The position numbers and the translations under genes are program-made. The notes below the pieces were generated by a model. That model was given only the letters and a program-made list of their open reading frames with translations, did no database searches and was not told where the DNA came from. From Amycolatopsis mongoliensis (lineage in GTDB: Bacteria > Actinomycetota > Actinomycetes > Mycobacteriales > Pseudonocardiaceae): DNA of 64,000 nt. Position 1 is the stretch's first letter; each line of letters opens with the position of its first letter. The DNA lies in the NCBI RefSeq assembly GCF_030285665.1, contig NZ_CP127295.1, positions 3,720,001 through 3,784,000 on the forward strand, written 5' to 3'. Of this stretch, positions 33,967-42,357 are shown piece by piece.

Positions 33967-34784
33967 CCCATGCGTCGGACGAGCTCATCGCCGAGTACGT
34001 GGCGGGCTACGGCCTCCCGGCCGACCGGCTGTGGGGCCTCGAAGCGCACCTGGAGACGTGCCGGGCGTGCCGGGCGCGGCTCGCCGACGTGGCGCCCGTC
34101 CAGCCGGTGGTGGACCTCGTCTGGAACCGGCTCGGCGTCGAAATCGAGCTGTCGGGCGTCCCGTTCCACGGGCAGCCCGTGCGACCCCGGGCCCGCTATC
34201 GGAGCCGGCGGCGGTGGCTCGACACGTGGGTCACCCCGGTGATGCTGCCGTGGCTGGGGATGATCGTGCTGGTCACGCTGCTCGCGGCGCTGCTCGACCA
34301 CTTCGGGGAGTCGGTGCTGAAGGTGACGGCGGTGCAGCTGCTCGCGCCGGTGCTGCCGGTGCTCGGCGTCGCCGCGTCGTGGGCGCGGGGGCTTGATCCG
34401 GCGTACGAAGTCGTCGTCGCGACGCCGCGGGCCGGGCTGTACCTGATCGCGCGGCGGACGCTGGCCGTGCTCCTGGTCGTCCTGCCGGTGCTCGGGGTCG
34501 CCGGGTGGCTGACCGGCACGGCCCTCGCGCTCTGGCTGCTGCCGAGCCTGGCCTTCACCACGGGGACGCTCGCGCTGGGTGGGCTGATCGGCGTTACCCG
34601 GGCGGCGTACGTGCTGATCGCGGTGTGGGTCGCGGGACTGCTGCTGCCCACCGTGGCGGCCCACGAACAAACGTTTGCGCTCAGCACCGGCGCGTTGCCG
34701 GTGTGGGCGGTGATCTTCGCGCTGACGTCGGTGGTCGTCGCCCTGCACAAGGGCGCGTTCACCCGGCTCGGCGCGCGCAACTAG
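33963..34784 (+). CDS. Membrane zinc-finger anti-sigma factor (polytopic)
   Basis: 273 residues. The N-terminal cytoplasmic part contains the ZAS-type H-x3-C-x2-C motif (EAHLETCRACRARL, about residues 29-42) that binds a cognate ECF sigma. Unlike the usual one-helix anti-sigmas, the rest holds about six hydrophobic segments (from about residue 90), so it is a multi-pass protein. The start lies within the sigma stop codon. An ABC exporter follows 11 nt later, so the membrane part may sense the state of that exporter. Confidence 0.87.
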   Translation: MTHASDELIAEYVAGYGLPADRLWGLEAHLETCRACRARLADVAPVQPVVDLVWNRLGVEIELSGVPFHGQPVRPRARYRSRRRWLDTWVTPVMLPWLGMIVLVTLLAALLDHFGESVLKVTAVQLLAPVLPVLGVAASWARGLDPAYEVVVATPRAGLYLIARRTLAVLLVVLPVLGVAGWLTGTALALWLLPSLAFTTGTLALGGLIGVTRAAYVLIAVWVAGLLLPTVAAHEQTFALSTGALPVWAVIFALTSVVVALHKGAFTRLGARN

Positions 34785-34795
34785 GGAGGAAGAAC

Positions 34796-35599
34796 ATGCG
34801 TGCAGTCGGGGCCGCCGAGGTCGCGCCCACGGCCTACGCCTGGGAAATCCAGGCGGAAGGGCTGAAGGTGCGGGTGGGGCGGCGGAAAATGGCCGTGAAC
34901 GGGCTGGACCTGTCACTCGGCAAGGGGGTGCACGGCTTGCTCGGGCCCAACGGCGCGGGCAAGACGACGCTGATCCGGGCGCTGGCGACGGTGCTCCGGC
35001 CGGCGGAAGGCAGGCTGTCGCTGCTCGGTGCGCCGGCCGGGGGGCACGCCGGGCGGCGCGGCCTGCGCCGGCGGATCGGCTACCTGCCGCAGAACTTCGG
35101 GTACTACAAGCGGTTCACCGTCCGGGAGTTCGTCGAGTACATCGCGTGGCTCAAGGAGGTGTCCAAAGAGGACATCCCCGGTGCGGTGCAGCGCGCGATC
35201 GAGCGGGTGGGGCTCGCCGACCGCGCGGACGACCGGATGAAGACGCTGTCGGGCGGCATGGTCCGGCGGGTCGGGATCGCGCAGGCGATCGTCAACGACC
35301 CGGACATCCTGCTGCTGGACGAGCCGACTGCCGGGCTCGACCCGGCGCAGCGCGTGCGGTTCCGCGAGCTGGTGCAGGAGCTCGGCCAGGACTCGTGCGT
35401 GCTGATCTCGACGCACTTGGTCGAGGACGTCGGGACGGCGTGCTCGGACGTCGTCCTGTTCGCCGAGGGCAAGCTGGTGTTCCAGGGGACACCGGACGAG
35501 CTGGCCGCGGCCGGCACCGCGGAGCACGTGGGGGACAGCCCGATCGAGCGCGGCTATTCGGCGCTTCTGGACCACCGGCCGGGCCAGGGGGCGTGGTGA
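34796..35599 (+). CDS. ABC-2 type exporter ATP-binding protein
   Basis: 267 residues. GGAGG (34785-34789) is 6 nt before ATG 34796. Walker A GPNGAGKTT (about 50), Q-loop GYLPQNFGYYKRFT (about 97), signature LSGGMVRRVGIA (about 149), Walker B LLLDEPTAGLDP (about 172) and the switch His in ISTHLVEDV (about 203) are all intact. It should be an active exporter ATPase. The permease genes follow with overlapping ends (ATGA at 35599), and the whole unit is downstream of the sigma/anti-sigma pair. Substrate unknown. Confidence 0.92.
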   Translation: MRAVGAAEVAPTAYAWEIQAEGLKVRVGRRKMAVNGLDLSLGKGVHGLLGPNGAGKTTLIRALATVLRPAEGRLSLLGAPAGGHAGRRGLRRRIGYLPQNFGYYKRFTVREFVEYIAWLKEVSKEDIPGAVQRAIERVGLADRADDRMKTLSGGMVRRVGIAQAIVNDPDILLLDEPTAGLDPAQRVRFRELVQELGQDSCVLISTHLVEDVGTACSDVVLFAEGKLVFQGTPDELAAAGTAEHVGDSPIERGYSALLDHRPGQGAW

Positions 35600-36957
35600 T
35601 GATCCTGCGCATCGAACTGCGGCGCTCCATCGCGCCCTGGGCCGGGCTGGCGCTGCTCGTGGTGGCGCTCGGTTTCCTGTTCCTGCTGTCCGGGCCGTGG
35701 TGGAAGGTGCCCGCCCCGTGGACGGCGCACACGACGACCACCGCGCTGTGGCTGCGGTTCTTGCTGGTGTTCCTGTGGCCGATCGCCGTCGGCGCCGGGG
35801 CGATCCAGGGCATGCGCGACAGCCGCTCCGGCATGGTCGAGCTGCTGGCCACGACGTCCCGGCCGGGCTGGCACCGGGCGGTCCGGCTGGCGGGCGCGGT
35901 GGGGGCGTTGAGCGCGCTCGGGTTCCTTCTGGTGTTCGGCGTCGGCCTGGTGGAGGTGCTCGGCCACGGCGGGTTCGTGTCCGCGCGCTTCCTGCCGGTC
36001 GTCCTCGTCGGCCTGCTCGCCGTCGTGGCGGGGAGTTGGGTGGGCTTGGCGGTCGGCCGGCTGCTGCCGCACCCGCTGACCGCGCCCGCACTGGCCGTGC
36101 TGACGCTGGTGGTGTCGATCCTGGCCTGGACGTCGCTCGAAGGGGCCGCGCTGTCGATGCCGTACAGCCGGTTCGGGCTGCTGGCGCCGGCTCTCGGGCA
36201 GCCGCGGGGCGCACTGGTGACGACGGCGGGTTCGGTGGACCTCGGGCAGACGGTGTGGTTCGCGGGGCTGGCCGTGACGGGATTCCTGGTGCTGGCGGCG
36301 AACTCCGCGCGGGCCCGGCTCCTCGGCTTGCTCCCGGTGGTGGCCGGGGCCGCGATCGCCCTGCCGGTCTTCCCGGCGTCCGCCGGCGGGCTCCTGGTCC
36401 CCGACGGCGTCGCCGCCCAGAAGGTCTGTGACGGGCCGATCTGCGTCAGCCGGGCGCACGAAGACAGGCTGGCTGCCTTGGGCGTGCCGGGCCGGGAAGC
36501 ACTGGCCATGCTGGCGAAGCTGCCCGGCGCGCCCACCCGGATCGAAGAGCAGCTGGCGCCGGACTCCTTCACCACTGCGCCCGCCCGCGATCCCGGCGTC
36601 GTCCACCTCGACTTCCAGCGAGACGAAGACCTGCTCACGGGGGACGCGACCGAGCTGCGGCTCGCGGTGCTGGCCGGGGCCGGGCTGCCCTCGTGCTTGC
36701 CGCCGAGCCGCGGCGACGTGGCCGACGTCGGTGCCCGCATGATCGCGGCGGCGTACTTCACCGGCGAGCTGAAGCTGTTGCCCGAGTACGGCGCGAAGTG
36801 GGTCGGCCGCCAATCCGGTCCGATCGAGGGTGCGTGGGCGAAGTTCCGCTCGCTGCCGCCCGAGGTCCAGTTCGACCGGGTAGTCGCTCTGCGTCAGACG
36901 CTCCTGACCTGCCAGGGCGACCCGCTCGACACGCTGGTGCCGGGGGCCGTGCGATGA
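35599..36957 (+). CDS. ABC exporter permease with a Cys-containing C-terminal region
   Basis: 452 residues from ATG 35599, which overlaps the ATPase stop. About six hydrophobic segments lie in residues 10-270, and then a soluble region of about 170 residues follows. That region has four Cys: a VCDGPIC pair near 277, SCLPPSR and LTCQGDP. The VCxGPxC-type motif recurs, as far as recalled, in actinobacterial permeases beside sigma factors. The soluble part is predicted outside the membrane if the topology is standard, where Cys pairs could form disulfides. It probably forms the channel with the smaller permease that overlaps its stop. Confidence 0.8.
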   Translation: MILRIELRRSIAPWAGLALLVVALGFLFLLSGPWWKVPAPWTAHTTTTALWLRFLLVFLWPIAVGAGAIQGMRDSRSGMVELLATTSRPGWHRAVRLAGAVGALSALGFLLVFGVGLVEVLGHGGFVSARFLPVVLVGLLAVVAGSWVGLAVGRLLPHPLTAPALAVLTLVVSILAWTSLEGAALSMPYSRFGLLAPALGQPRGALVTTAGSVDLGQTVWFAGLAVTGFLVLAANSARARLLGLLPVVAGAAIALPVFPASAGGLLVPDGVAAQKVCDGPICVSRAHEDRLAALGVPGREALAMLAKLPGAPTRIEEQLAPDSFTTAPARDPGVVHLDFQRDEDLLTGDATELRLAVLAGAGLPSCLPPSRGDVADVGARMIAAAYFTGELKLLPEYGAKWVGRQSGPIEGAWAKFRSLPPEVQFDRVVALRQTLLTCQGDPLDTLVPGAVR

Positions 36958-37517
36958 GGTGGGCGGCGCTCTACGCGCGTTCGCGGCAGGTCCCGGCGGC
37001 GTTCACCGCCCTGCTGGCCGCGACGGCGGGCGTGTGGTTCTTGGCGCGCGACTCGTGGTCGTCGATCCCGGTCATGCTGACGCTGACGGCGGGCATCGCG
37101 GTGGCGGCGATCGGGCTCAGCGGCCAGGACCCGGACCTCGACCGCACGGCGGCGCTCCCGTGGCCGGTCCGCCGGTTCGCGCACCTGGCCCTGATCGGCC
37201 TGGCGGCCGGCGGCGCGGTGCTGGCGGTCCAGGAGCTGGGCACGCTGACTGTCGACATATCGATCATCCTGCGCGACGCGGCGGGGCTGCTGGGCCTGGC
37301 CGTCCTGGCGGCGACGGTCGCGGGCGGCCAGTTCGGCTGGACGCTCCCGCTGCTCTGGGCAGCCATAACACCCTTCGTCCACGACGACGGCTCGACGACG
37401 AGCCACATCGTGGCCTGGATGCTGCAGCCATCGGGATCGGCGACGGCCACCTGGACGGCGCTGACGCTGGCGGTCGCGGGCACCGCGACCTACACGGCCG
37501 GGGGCGGCCGCCGCTGA
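36954..37517 (+). CDS. Small membrane protein of the ABC/sigma operon
   Basis: 187 residues with five to six hydrophobic segments and no clear soluble domain. It begins in the stop codon of the larger permease (ATGA) and is followed by a strong terminator (37535-37570), so it is the last gene of the unit. It is probably a second permease half or accessory subunit; no family could be named from sequence alone. Confidence 0.75.
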   Translation: MRWAALYARSRQVPAAFTALLAATAGVWFLARDSWSSIPVMLTLTAGIAVAAIGLSGQDPDLDRTAALPWPVRRFAHLALIGLAAGGAVLAVQELGTLTVDISIILRDAAGLLGLAVLAATVAGGQFGWTLPLLWAAITPFVHDDGSTTSHIVAWMLQPSGSATATWTALTLAVAGTATYTAGGGRR

Positions 37518-37534
37518 CACCGGCCAACCGGCGA

Positions 37535-37570
37535 GGCCGCCACGGGAACCCCCAGAGTCCCGTGGCGGCC
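37535..37570. terminator. Bidirectional terminator after the ECF/ABC operon
   Basis: A perfect 13-bp stem (GGCCGCCACGGGA, 37535-37547; TCCCGTGGCGGCC, 37558-37570) with a 10-nt loop stands between the convergent permease and PPOX genes. Confidence 0.75.
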
Positions 37571-37582
37571 GCCGGACCGGCC

Positions 37583-37993
37583 TCACACGTCGCGGATGTT
37601 CGTCTCCAGCTCGAGTGGCTCCCGGTCCCAGTCCTCCACGCCGAACGCGAGGATCCGCGAAGGGTGGATCCGGATCACGGCGTCGTCGAAGTGGTTGTCC
37701 GGGAGGTTCACCTCGGTCAGCGCCTCCGCGCGGCCGCGGATCTCCAGGCAGCGCACCCGCCACGGGTTCGTGGACGGCAGGTCGTCGACGACGAACGCGA
37801 CGTGGTCGTCGGCCGCCAGGTTGCGGAACTTCTTGCTGTGGCGCAGGTTGTGCCCGGTGACGTCGATGGTCTTCTCGTCCGGGTTGTACCGGAAGCCGAC
37901 CGGGTTGACCTGCAGCGTTCCGTTCGGCTGCCGGGTGGCGAGCCGGCCCAGCGGCTGGGCCTCGAGGTAGGCGAGCTCTGCTTCGGTGAACAT
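37583..37993 (-). CDS. PPOX-class F420-dependent oxidoreductase
   Basis: 136 residues, a split beta-barrel flavin/F420-binding fold. It starts FTEAELAYLEAQPLGRLATRQPNGTLQVNPVGF, matching the N-terminal strands of actinobacterial F420-dependent PPOX proteins (shown over about 33 positions; key elements LGRLAT and NPVGF). Later strands include VRCLEIRGRAEAL and the end segment ILAFGVEDW. Substrate unknown. Upstream lies a MerR-type promoter with a 19-nt spacer, so expression is probably induced by an unidentified MerR protein. Confidence 0.85.
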   Translation of the reverse strand: MFTEAELAYLEAQPLGRLATRQPNGTLQVNPVGFRYNPDEKTIDVTGHNLRHSKKFRNLAADDHVAFVVDDLPSTNPWRVRCLEIRGRAEALTEVNLPDNHFDDAVIRIHPSRILAFGVEDWDREPLELETNIRDV

Positions 37994-38000
37994 GCCCCGA

Positions 38001-38031
38001 AGCAGACAACTTCAAGGGAGGTTGAAGTCAA
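38001..38031 (-). promoter_or_regulatory. MerR-type promoter of the PPOX gene
   Basis: On the minus strand TTGACT (38026-38031) and TCTGCT (38001-38006) are separated by 19 nt, too long for ordinary sigma-70 use. The spacer is an inverted repeat (AACTTCAA, 38008-38015; TTGAAGTC, 38022-38029). Long spacer plus dyad is the signature of MerR-family activation. No MerR gene is in the window. Confidence 0.6.
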
Positions 38032-39104
38032 GCGAACGGGCCGCCGAAGGCCAGTTCCGTGAAGCGCGAGGCGATCCGGCGGTGCGCGGGCGCGTCCGGG
38101 TGCAGCTCGTCCGGTAGCGGGAACTCGGCGTGGTCGGCGGGCCCGTACAGCGCAAGCCCGTCCAGGTAGTGCAGATGAGGGTCCTGCCGCTGCGCGACGA
38201 TGCGCGCCAGCTCGGCGCGGACCACCTCCAGCGTCAGCTTCCCGGCCGCGACCTCGGCCGGGTCGCCGGTGGCCCGGAACCGCACCACGCCCGAAGCCAG
38301 TGCTTCGTGGTCGAAGTCGCCGGGGCCGGGCGTCCGCTCGTGGATCGGGCAGTACAGCGGCGAGACGACCAGGAGCGGCGCCGACGGGCGACCCTCGCGG
38401 ACCGTGTCCAGGAACCCGTGCACGGCCGGGCCGAACGCGCGCAGGCGCATCAGGTCGGCGTTGACGATGTTGATGCCGATCTTGACGCTGACCAGGTCGG
38501 CCGGGGTGTCCCGCAGCGCGCGGGCGGTGAACGGGTCCAGCATCGCGTTGCCGCTGAACCCCAGGTTGACCAGCTCGACCCCGGCCGAAACCGCGGTCAG
38601 CGCGGCCCACGTCGTCGACGGGCTGACCGCGTTCGAGCCCTGGCTGATCGAACTGCCGTGGTGCAGCCACACCCGGCCGGGCGGCGGGGCGGGGACGACC
38701 GGCGCGTCCGTCCGCAGCGCGACCAGTTCCGTGATTTCGTTGTGCGGCAACCAGATCTCGACGTCCTTGAGGTGCCCGGGCAAGCCGGGGAACCGCACGC
38801 CGCCGGGCGCGGTCGCCTGTGCGGTGAGCTTGCCGTCCACGAGCAGGTCGTACACGCCATCCGGACGCGGCGGTGCGCCCGGGTACTCGATCTTGGTCGG
38901 CAGCGTCTCCAGTTCGATGACGGCGGCCGTCGTGCGGAACCGCAGGCGGACCCCGGCGGGCTGCGTGTCGGCCATCGCGAGCCGTGGATCGGTGTTCTGC
39001 GCCCGCGCGCGGGCGGGCAGCCGGTGCGCCACCAGGCCACGCGGGGTTTCTTCGAGTTCGAGGGCGCCGCGCACCAGGTCGGCGGTCAGCGGGGTGGTGA
39101 TCAC
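38028..39104 (-). CDS. SGNH/GDSL-type hydrolase with N-terminal jelly-roll domain
   Basis: 358 residues from GTG 39104, which overlaps the TetR stop (GTGA). The first ~160 residues form a beta-rich accessory domain as in CE2-like esterases. The SGNH core starts at WLHHGSSISQG (nucleophile Ser, about 173), then GFSGNAM (Gly block), KIGINIVNAD (Asn block) and DELHPDAPAHRRI (Asp and His). It likely removes acyl groups from a carbohydrate or small molecule; no signal peptide is visible. Its expression is probably governed by the co-transcribed TetR protein. Confidence 0.88.
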   Translation of the reverse strand: MITTPLTADLVRGALELEETPRGLVAHRLPARARAQNTDPRLAMADTQPAGVRLRFRTTAAVIELETLPTKIEYPGAPPRPDGVYDLLVDGKLTAQATAPGGVRFPGLPGHLKDVEIWLPHNEITELVALRTDAPVVPAPPPGRVWLHHGSSISQGSNAVSPSTTWAALTAVSAGVELVNLGFSGNAMLDPFTARALRDTPADLVSVKIGINIVNADLMRLRAFGPAVHGFLDTVREGRPSAPLLVVSPLYCPIHERTPGPGDFDHEALASGVVRFRATGDPAEVAAGKLTLEVVRAELARIVAQRQDPHLHYLDGLALYGPADHAEFPLPDELHPDAPAHRRIASRFTELAFGGPFA

Positions 39105-39670
39105 GGTCGTGGCCAATCGCGGAGTAGGGAATCGAGGACGTCGAGGAGGCGGGTCCAGCTGTCCGCGGACGCGGGCGGGCTGTGGTCGAAACCGCCGTCG
39201 GCTTCGAGGGCGACGAACCCGCGGAAGAAGCTGCCGAGCAGCCGGACGGCGTGCGTCTGGTCCGGCCCGGTCAGGTCGTAGCCCCGCAGGATCGCGCGCA
39301 TCAGCTGCGCGTGCCGCACGCCCGCGCTCGCCGCCGCGGTCTCCGGGTCGAGCCGCAGCTGCGCCGCGGCGAACCGGCCGGGGTGCTCGCGGGCGTAGTC
39401 GCGGTAGACGCCGGCGAACGCGACCAGCGCTTCCCGCCCCGCACGGCCGGCCAGCGCGGCGGCGGCCCGGTCGGCGAGCTCGTCCAGTGCCAGCAGCGCG
39501 ATCCGCGTCCGCAGGTCGTGTGCGTTCCTGACGTGCGAATACAGGCTGGCGACCTTGACGTCGAACCGCCGCGCCAGCTCCGACGGCGTCACCCGGTCGA
39601 ACCCGATTTCGTCGGCCAGCTCGGCGCCCGCGCGGACCAGCCGCTCGGTCGTCACCCCGGCGCGTGCCAT
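39101..39670 (-). CDS. TetR-family regulator (WHG-type C-terminal domain)
   Basis: 189 residues from ATG 39670, with AAGGAGG (39679-39685) at 8 nt. N-terminal helix-turn-helix: TERLVRAGAELADEIG and VTPSELARRFDVKVASLYSHV. C-terminal: the AQLRLDPETAAASAG...GSFFRGFVALEADGGF segment of the WHG type. It overlaps the downstream SGNH hydrolase by 4 nt, so the two form an operon. A perfect CCTAAA/TTTAGG palindrome about 40 nt upstream is its likely operator. Confidence 0.9.
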   Translation of the reverse strand: MARAGVTTERLVRAGAELADEIGFDRVTPSELARRFDVKVASLYSHVRNAHDLRTRIALLALDELADRAAAALAGRAGREALVAFAGVYRDYAREHPGRFAAAQLRLDPETAAASAGVRHAQLMRAILRGYDLTGPDQTHAVRLLGSFFRGFVALEADGGFDHSPPASADSWTRLLDVLDSLLRDWPRP

Positions 39671-39684
39671 CACCACCACCTCCT

Positions 39685-39726
39685 TTGCCTAAGCTCAACG
39701 TAGAACTTCCTAAAGGCTTTAGGCAA
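39685..39726. promoter_or_regulatory. TetR operator between tetR and the KTSC gene
   Basis: CCTAAA-ggc-TTTAGG (39709-39723) is a perfect 15-nt palindrome. A wider pair, TTGCCTAA (39685-39692) and TTAGGCAA (39719-39726), repeats the same half-site 26 nt apart. It lies between divergent starts and touches the ribosome-binding region of the KTSC gene. Confidence 0.6.
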
Positions 39727-39735
39727 GGCGATATG

Positions 39736-39957
39736 ATGACGGTCATGCACCGGCAAGCCGTCAGCTCCTCGACGATCGCGTCGATCGGTTACGACCGCGA
39801 GGAGCACGTCCTGGAGATCGAGTTCGTGAACGAGAGCGTCTACCGCTACCGGCTGGTGCCGGAGTCCGTGCACCGGGCGCTGATGGGCGCGCCGAGCCTC
39901 GGCCGGTTCTTCAACTCGCGCATCCGCGACCGGTACCCGACGGAACAGGTGGACTAG
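39736..39957 (+). CDS. KTSC domain protein
   Basis: 73 residues. The pattern SSSTIASIGYD, LEIEFVNESVYRYRLVP and SLGRFFNSRIRDRYP fits the KTSC domain, a small single-domain family, also found at the end of some lysyl-tRNA synthetases, of unknown function. ATG 39736 has AAGGCG at a good spacing; ATG 39733 and 39745 are also possible. It is divergent from tetR and overlaps the convergent efeB by 4 nt. Full-length for the family. Confidence 0.8.
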   Translation: MTVMHRQAVSSSTIASIGYDREEHVLEIEFVNESVYRYRLVPESVHRALMGAPSLGRFFNSRIRDRYPTEQVD

Positions 39958-41210
39958 GCGAAGAGGCCTTCGCCCCAGTAACCGGTCCGCGAGACGCCCG
40001 GCGGCACCGCGAAGTGCGCCGAACCCGTGTGCTGGACGTACTCCATCATCGCGTCCTTCGACGACAGCGCCTGCTGCATCGGCACGTACTGCTTGCGGGT
40101 GTCGCGGTTGAACGCCAGGAAGAACAGCCCCGCCTCGAGGTGGCCGACGCCGTCGGAGCCGTCGACGAAGTTGTAGCCGCGGCGCAGGATCCGCACGCCG
40201 TTCAGCGCCTGGTGCGAGGCCAGCCGGACGTGCGCGTCCGCCGGGATCAGGGGCTCGCCGCCCGCACCGCCGACGTCGAGGTCCAGCTCGTCGAACTCCG
40301 CGGTCTGGCCCAGCGGGGCGCCGGTGCCCTTCGTGCGGCCGACGATCTGCTGCTGGCCGTCGAGGGTTTCGCGGTCCCACGTCTCGATGTGCATCCGGAT
40401 CCGGCGCGCCACCAGGTACGAGCCGCCGGCCATCCACGCCTGGCCGTCGGCCGCCGTGGCCCAGACCTGGTCGCGCAGGAAGTCGGTGTCCTCGGACTTG
40501 ATGTTGTTGGTGCCGTCCTTGAAGCCGAACAGGTTCCGGGGTGTCTGCTGCTCGCGCGACGTCGACGAGCTGCGGCCGAAGCCGAGCTGCGACCAGCGGA
40601 CCTCGGTGACGCCGAACCCGAGCCGCACCAGGTTGCGGACCGCGTGCACCGCCACCTGCGGGTCGTCCGCGCAGGCCTGGATGCACAGGTCGCCGCCGCC
40701 GCGGGCCGGGTCGAGCTTGTCCTTCGGGAACAGCGGCAGGTCGATCAGCTGCGGCGGCCGCTTCCCCGCGAGGCCGAAGCGGCCGTCGAACAGCGAGGGG
40801 CCGAAGCCGATGGTCAGGGTCAGGTGCGACGCCGGCAGGTCCAGCGCCTCGCCGGTGTCGCCGGGCGGCGCGTAGTCGCCGCTGCCCACCGCGCCGTTCG
40901 GCACGACCTCCTGGCCGGCCGTCATCCGGCGAGCCGCGTCGGTCCACGTCTTCAGCAGCTGCCGCAGCTTTTCGCGGTCCTTCGTGGTGACGTCGAGGGC
41001 GGCGAAGTGCAGGTTCGCCTGGGCCGGCGTGACGATCCCGGCCTGGTGCTCGCCGTGGAAGTCGACGGTGGTCACCGACGCCTCGGCGTTGCCACTGGTC
41101 GCCTTGTCGATCCCGATGCCCGCCGCGGCCCCGGCCCCGGCGAGCGCGACACCCGCTCCCGCCAGGCCGAAGAGCTTCCGGCGGGAGACGCGGGTGCCCT
41201 CCTCGCTCAC
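39954..41210 (-). CDS. efeB: Dyp-type haem peroxidase / deferrochelatase EfeB
   Basis: 418 residues. A Tat signal starts with VSRRKLFGLAG and a long Ala/Gly-rich hydrophobic stretch, so the folded haem protein is exported. The Dyp signature is FGFKDGTNN (GxxDG, about 220), and ETWDRETL and GLFFLAFNRDTRKQYVP complete the haem region. In the EfeUOB ferrous-iron uptake system EfeB oxidises iron or releases it from haem. The start overlaps the efeO stop (GTGA). Confidence 0.95.
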   Translation of the reverse strand: MSEEGTRVSRRKLFGLAGAGVALAGAGAAAGIGIDKATSGNAEASVTTVDFHGEHQAGIVTPAQANLHFAALDVTTKDREKLRQLLKTWTDAARRMTAGQEVVPNGAVGSGDYAPPGDTGEALDLPASHLTLTIGFGPSLFDGRFGLAGKRPPQLIDLPLFPKDKLDPARGGGDLCIQACADDPQVAVHAVRNLVRLGFGVTEVRWSQLGFGRSSSTSREQQTPRNLFGFKDGTNNIKSEDTDFLRDQVWATAADGQAWMAGGSYLVARRIRMHIETWDRETLDGQQQIVGRTKGTGAPLGQTAEFDELDLDVGGAGGEPLIPADAHVRLASHQALNGVRILRRGYNFVDGSDGVGHLEAGLFFLAFNRDTRKQYVPMQQALSSKDAMMEYVQHTGSAHFAVPPGVSRTGYWGEGLFA

Positions 41211-42355
41211 TTGGACACGACCTCCGCAACCTTGCTCAGCGGCTCGCTCAGCGCGTCGACGGCCGAGGCGAACTCCTTGACCTGGTCCTGGGAAAGCTCG
41301 TTGTACAGCTTGAAGCCCTCACCGGCGCGCGTCTTGTCGAGCAGGCCCTGCACGTTCGCGAACTCCTTGTCCAAAGTGGACACCAGGGCCGCGTCGCGTT
41401 CCTGCAGCAGCGGGCGCAGCGAGGTGATCGCGCCCTTCGAACCGTCCACGTTGGCCTGGAAGTCCCAGAGGTCGGTGTGCGAGAAGGTCTCCTCCTCGCC
41501 GGTGATCTTGCCGGTTGCGACCTCGTCGAGCAGGCCCTTCGCGCCGTTCGCGAGGTCGAGTGCGGTCAGCTCGAACGTCTTCGACTTCGCGACCAGGTCC
41601 TTGACGTCGGTCAGCAGCTTGTCCGCGATCTGCGGGCTGTCGGCCTGCAGGCCGGACACGAAGAGGTCCTTCTCCAGCCGGTGGAAGCCGGTGAACTGCT
41701 GACCCGGCTCGAGGTCGGCCTCGCGGACGTCGATGGCCGGGTCCAGGTCGCCGAACTTCTCGGCCACCGGCTCGATCCGCTCGTAGTAGGTGCGGGTGCG
41801 CGCGTACGCGGCCTTCGCCTCGTCGACCTTGCCCGCCTTCACGAGGTCGACGAACTTGCCCGTCTCCTCCTCGAGCGCGGCGGTGTTGTTCGCGACGTAG
41901 CCGGCGTAGCTCTTGGTGGCCTGGGCCTTCTGCGCGTTGGCGTCGCCCTGCTTCGCCGCGCCGCCGGTGACGGTGAACTCGCCCCGGATGCCGTCGCCCG
42001 CCATGCCCGGCTTGCAGGCGGTCTGGTACTTGCCGGCGTCGGCGACCTCGACGATCAGCCGCCGGTTCAGCCCGGGCGCGATGTTCTCGACCTCGCCCAC
42101 GATCCGGTCGCCCTCGGCGTAGAGGTAGAACTCGGTGACCTTGGTGCCCTTGTTGGTGATCTCGAAGGTCACGTTGCCCGCGCCCGCGGTGGTGGCGGAG
42201 ACGGTGCACGCGGTGTCGGTCGCCTCGACCTTGATCGGGCCACCGGCCGCGGCGGTCTCGTTCCCGGTGCTGCCCTGGCTGTCGCACGCGGTCAGTGCCA
42301 CCAGGGCGGCGGCACCGGCCACCACGGCCAGTGGAGTTCGGGGGGACTTGCGCAC
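41207..42355 (-). CDS. efeO: EfeO iron-binding lipoprotein (cupredoxin + M75 domains)
   Basis: 382 residues from GTG 42355, with AAGGAG 5 nt upstream inside the end of efeU; GTG 42361 is an alternative. A signal with lipobox ALTAC (about residue 20) makes it a lipoprotein. The N-terminal cupredoxin-like domain (about 40-130; TVSATTAGAGNVTFEITNKGTKVTEFYLYA, ligand region around CKPGM) is followed by the M75 domain with the metal-binding HxxE in GFHRLEKDLF (about 250). It supplies iron to EfeU. Middle gene of the operon. Confidence 0.94.
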   Translation of the reverse strand: MRKSPRTPLAVVAGAAALVALTACDSQGSTGNETAAAGGPIKVEATDTACTVSATTAGAGNVTFEITNKGTKVTEFYLYAEGDRIVGEVENIAPGLNRRLIVEVADAGKYQTACKPGMAGDGIRGEFTVTGGAAKQGDANAQKAQATKSYAGYVANNTAALEEETGKFVDLVKAGKVDEAKAAYARTRTYYERIEPVAEKFGDLDPAIDVREADLEPGQQFTGFHRLEKDLFVSGLQADSPQIADKLLTDVKDLVAKSKTFELTALDLANGAKGLLDEVATGKITGEEETFSHTDLWDFQANVDGSKGAITSLRPLLQERDAALVSTLDKEFANVQGLLDKTRAGEGFKLYNELSQDQVKEFASAVDALSEPLSKVAEVVSK

Positions 42356-42357
42356 GC

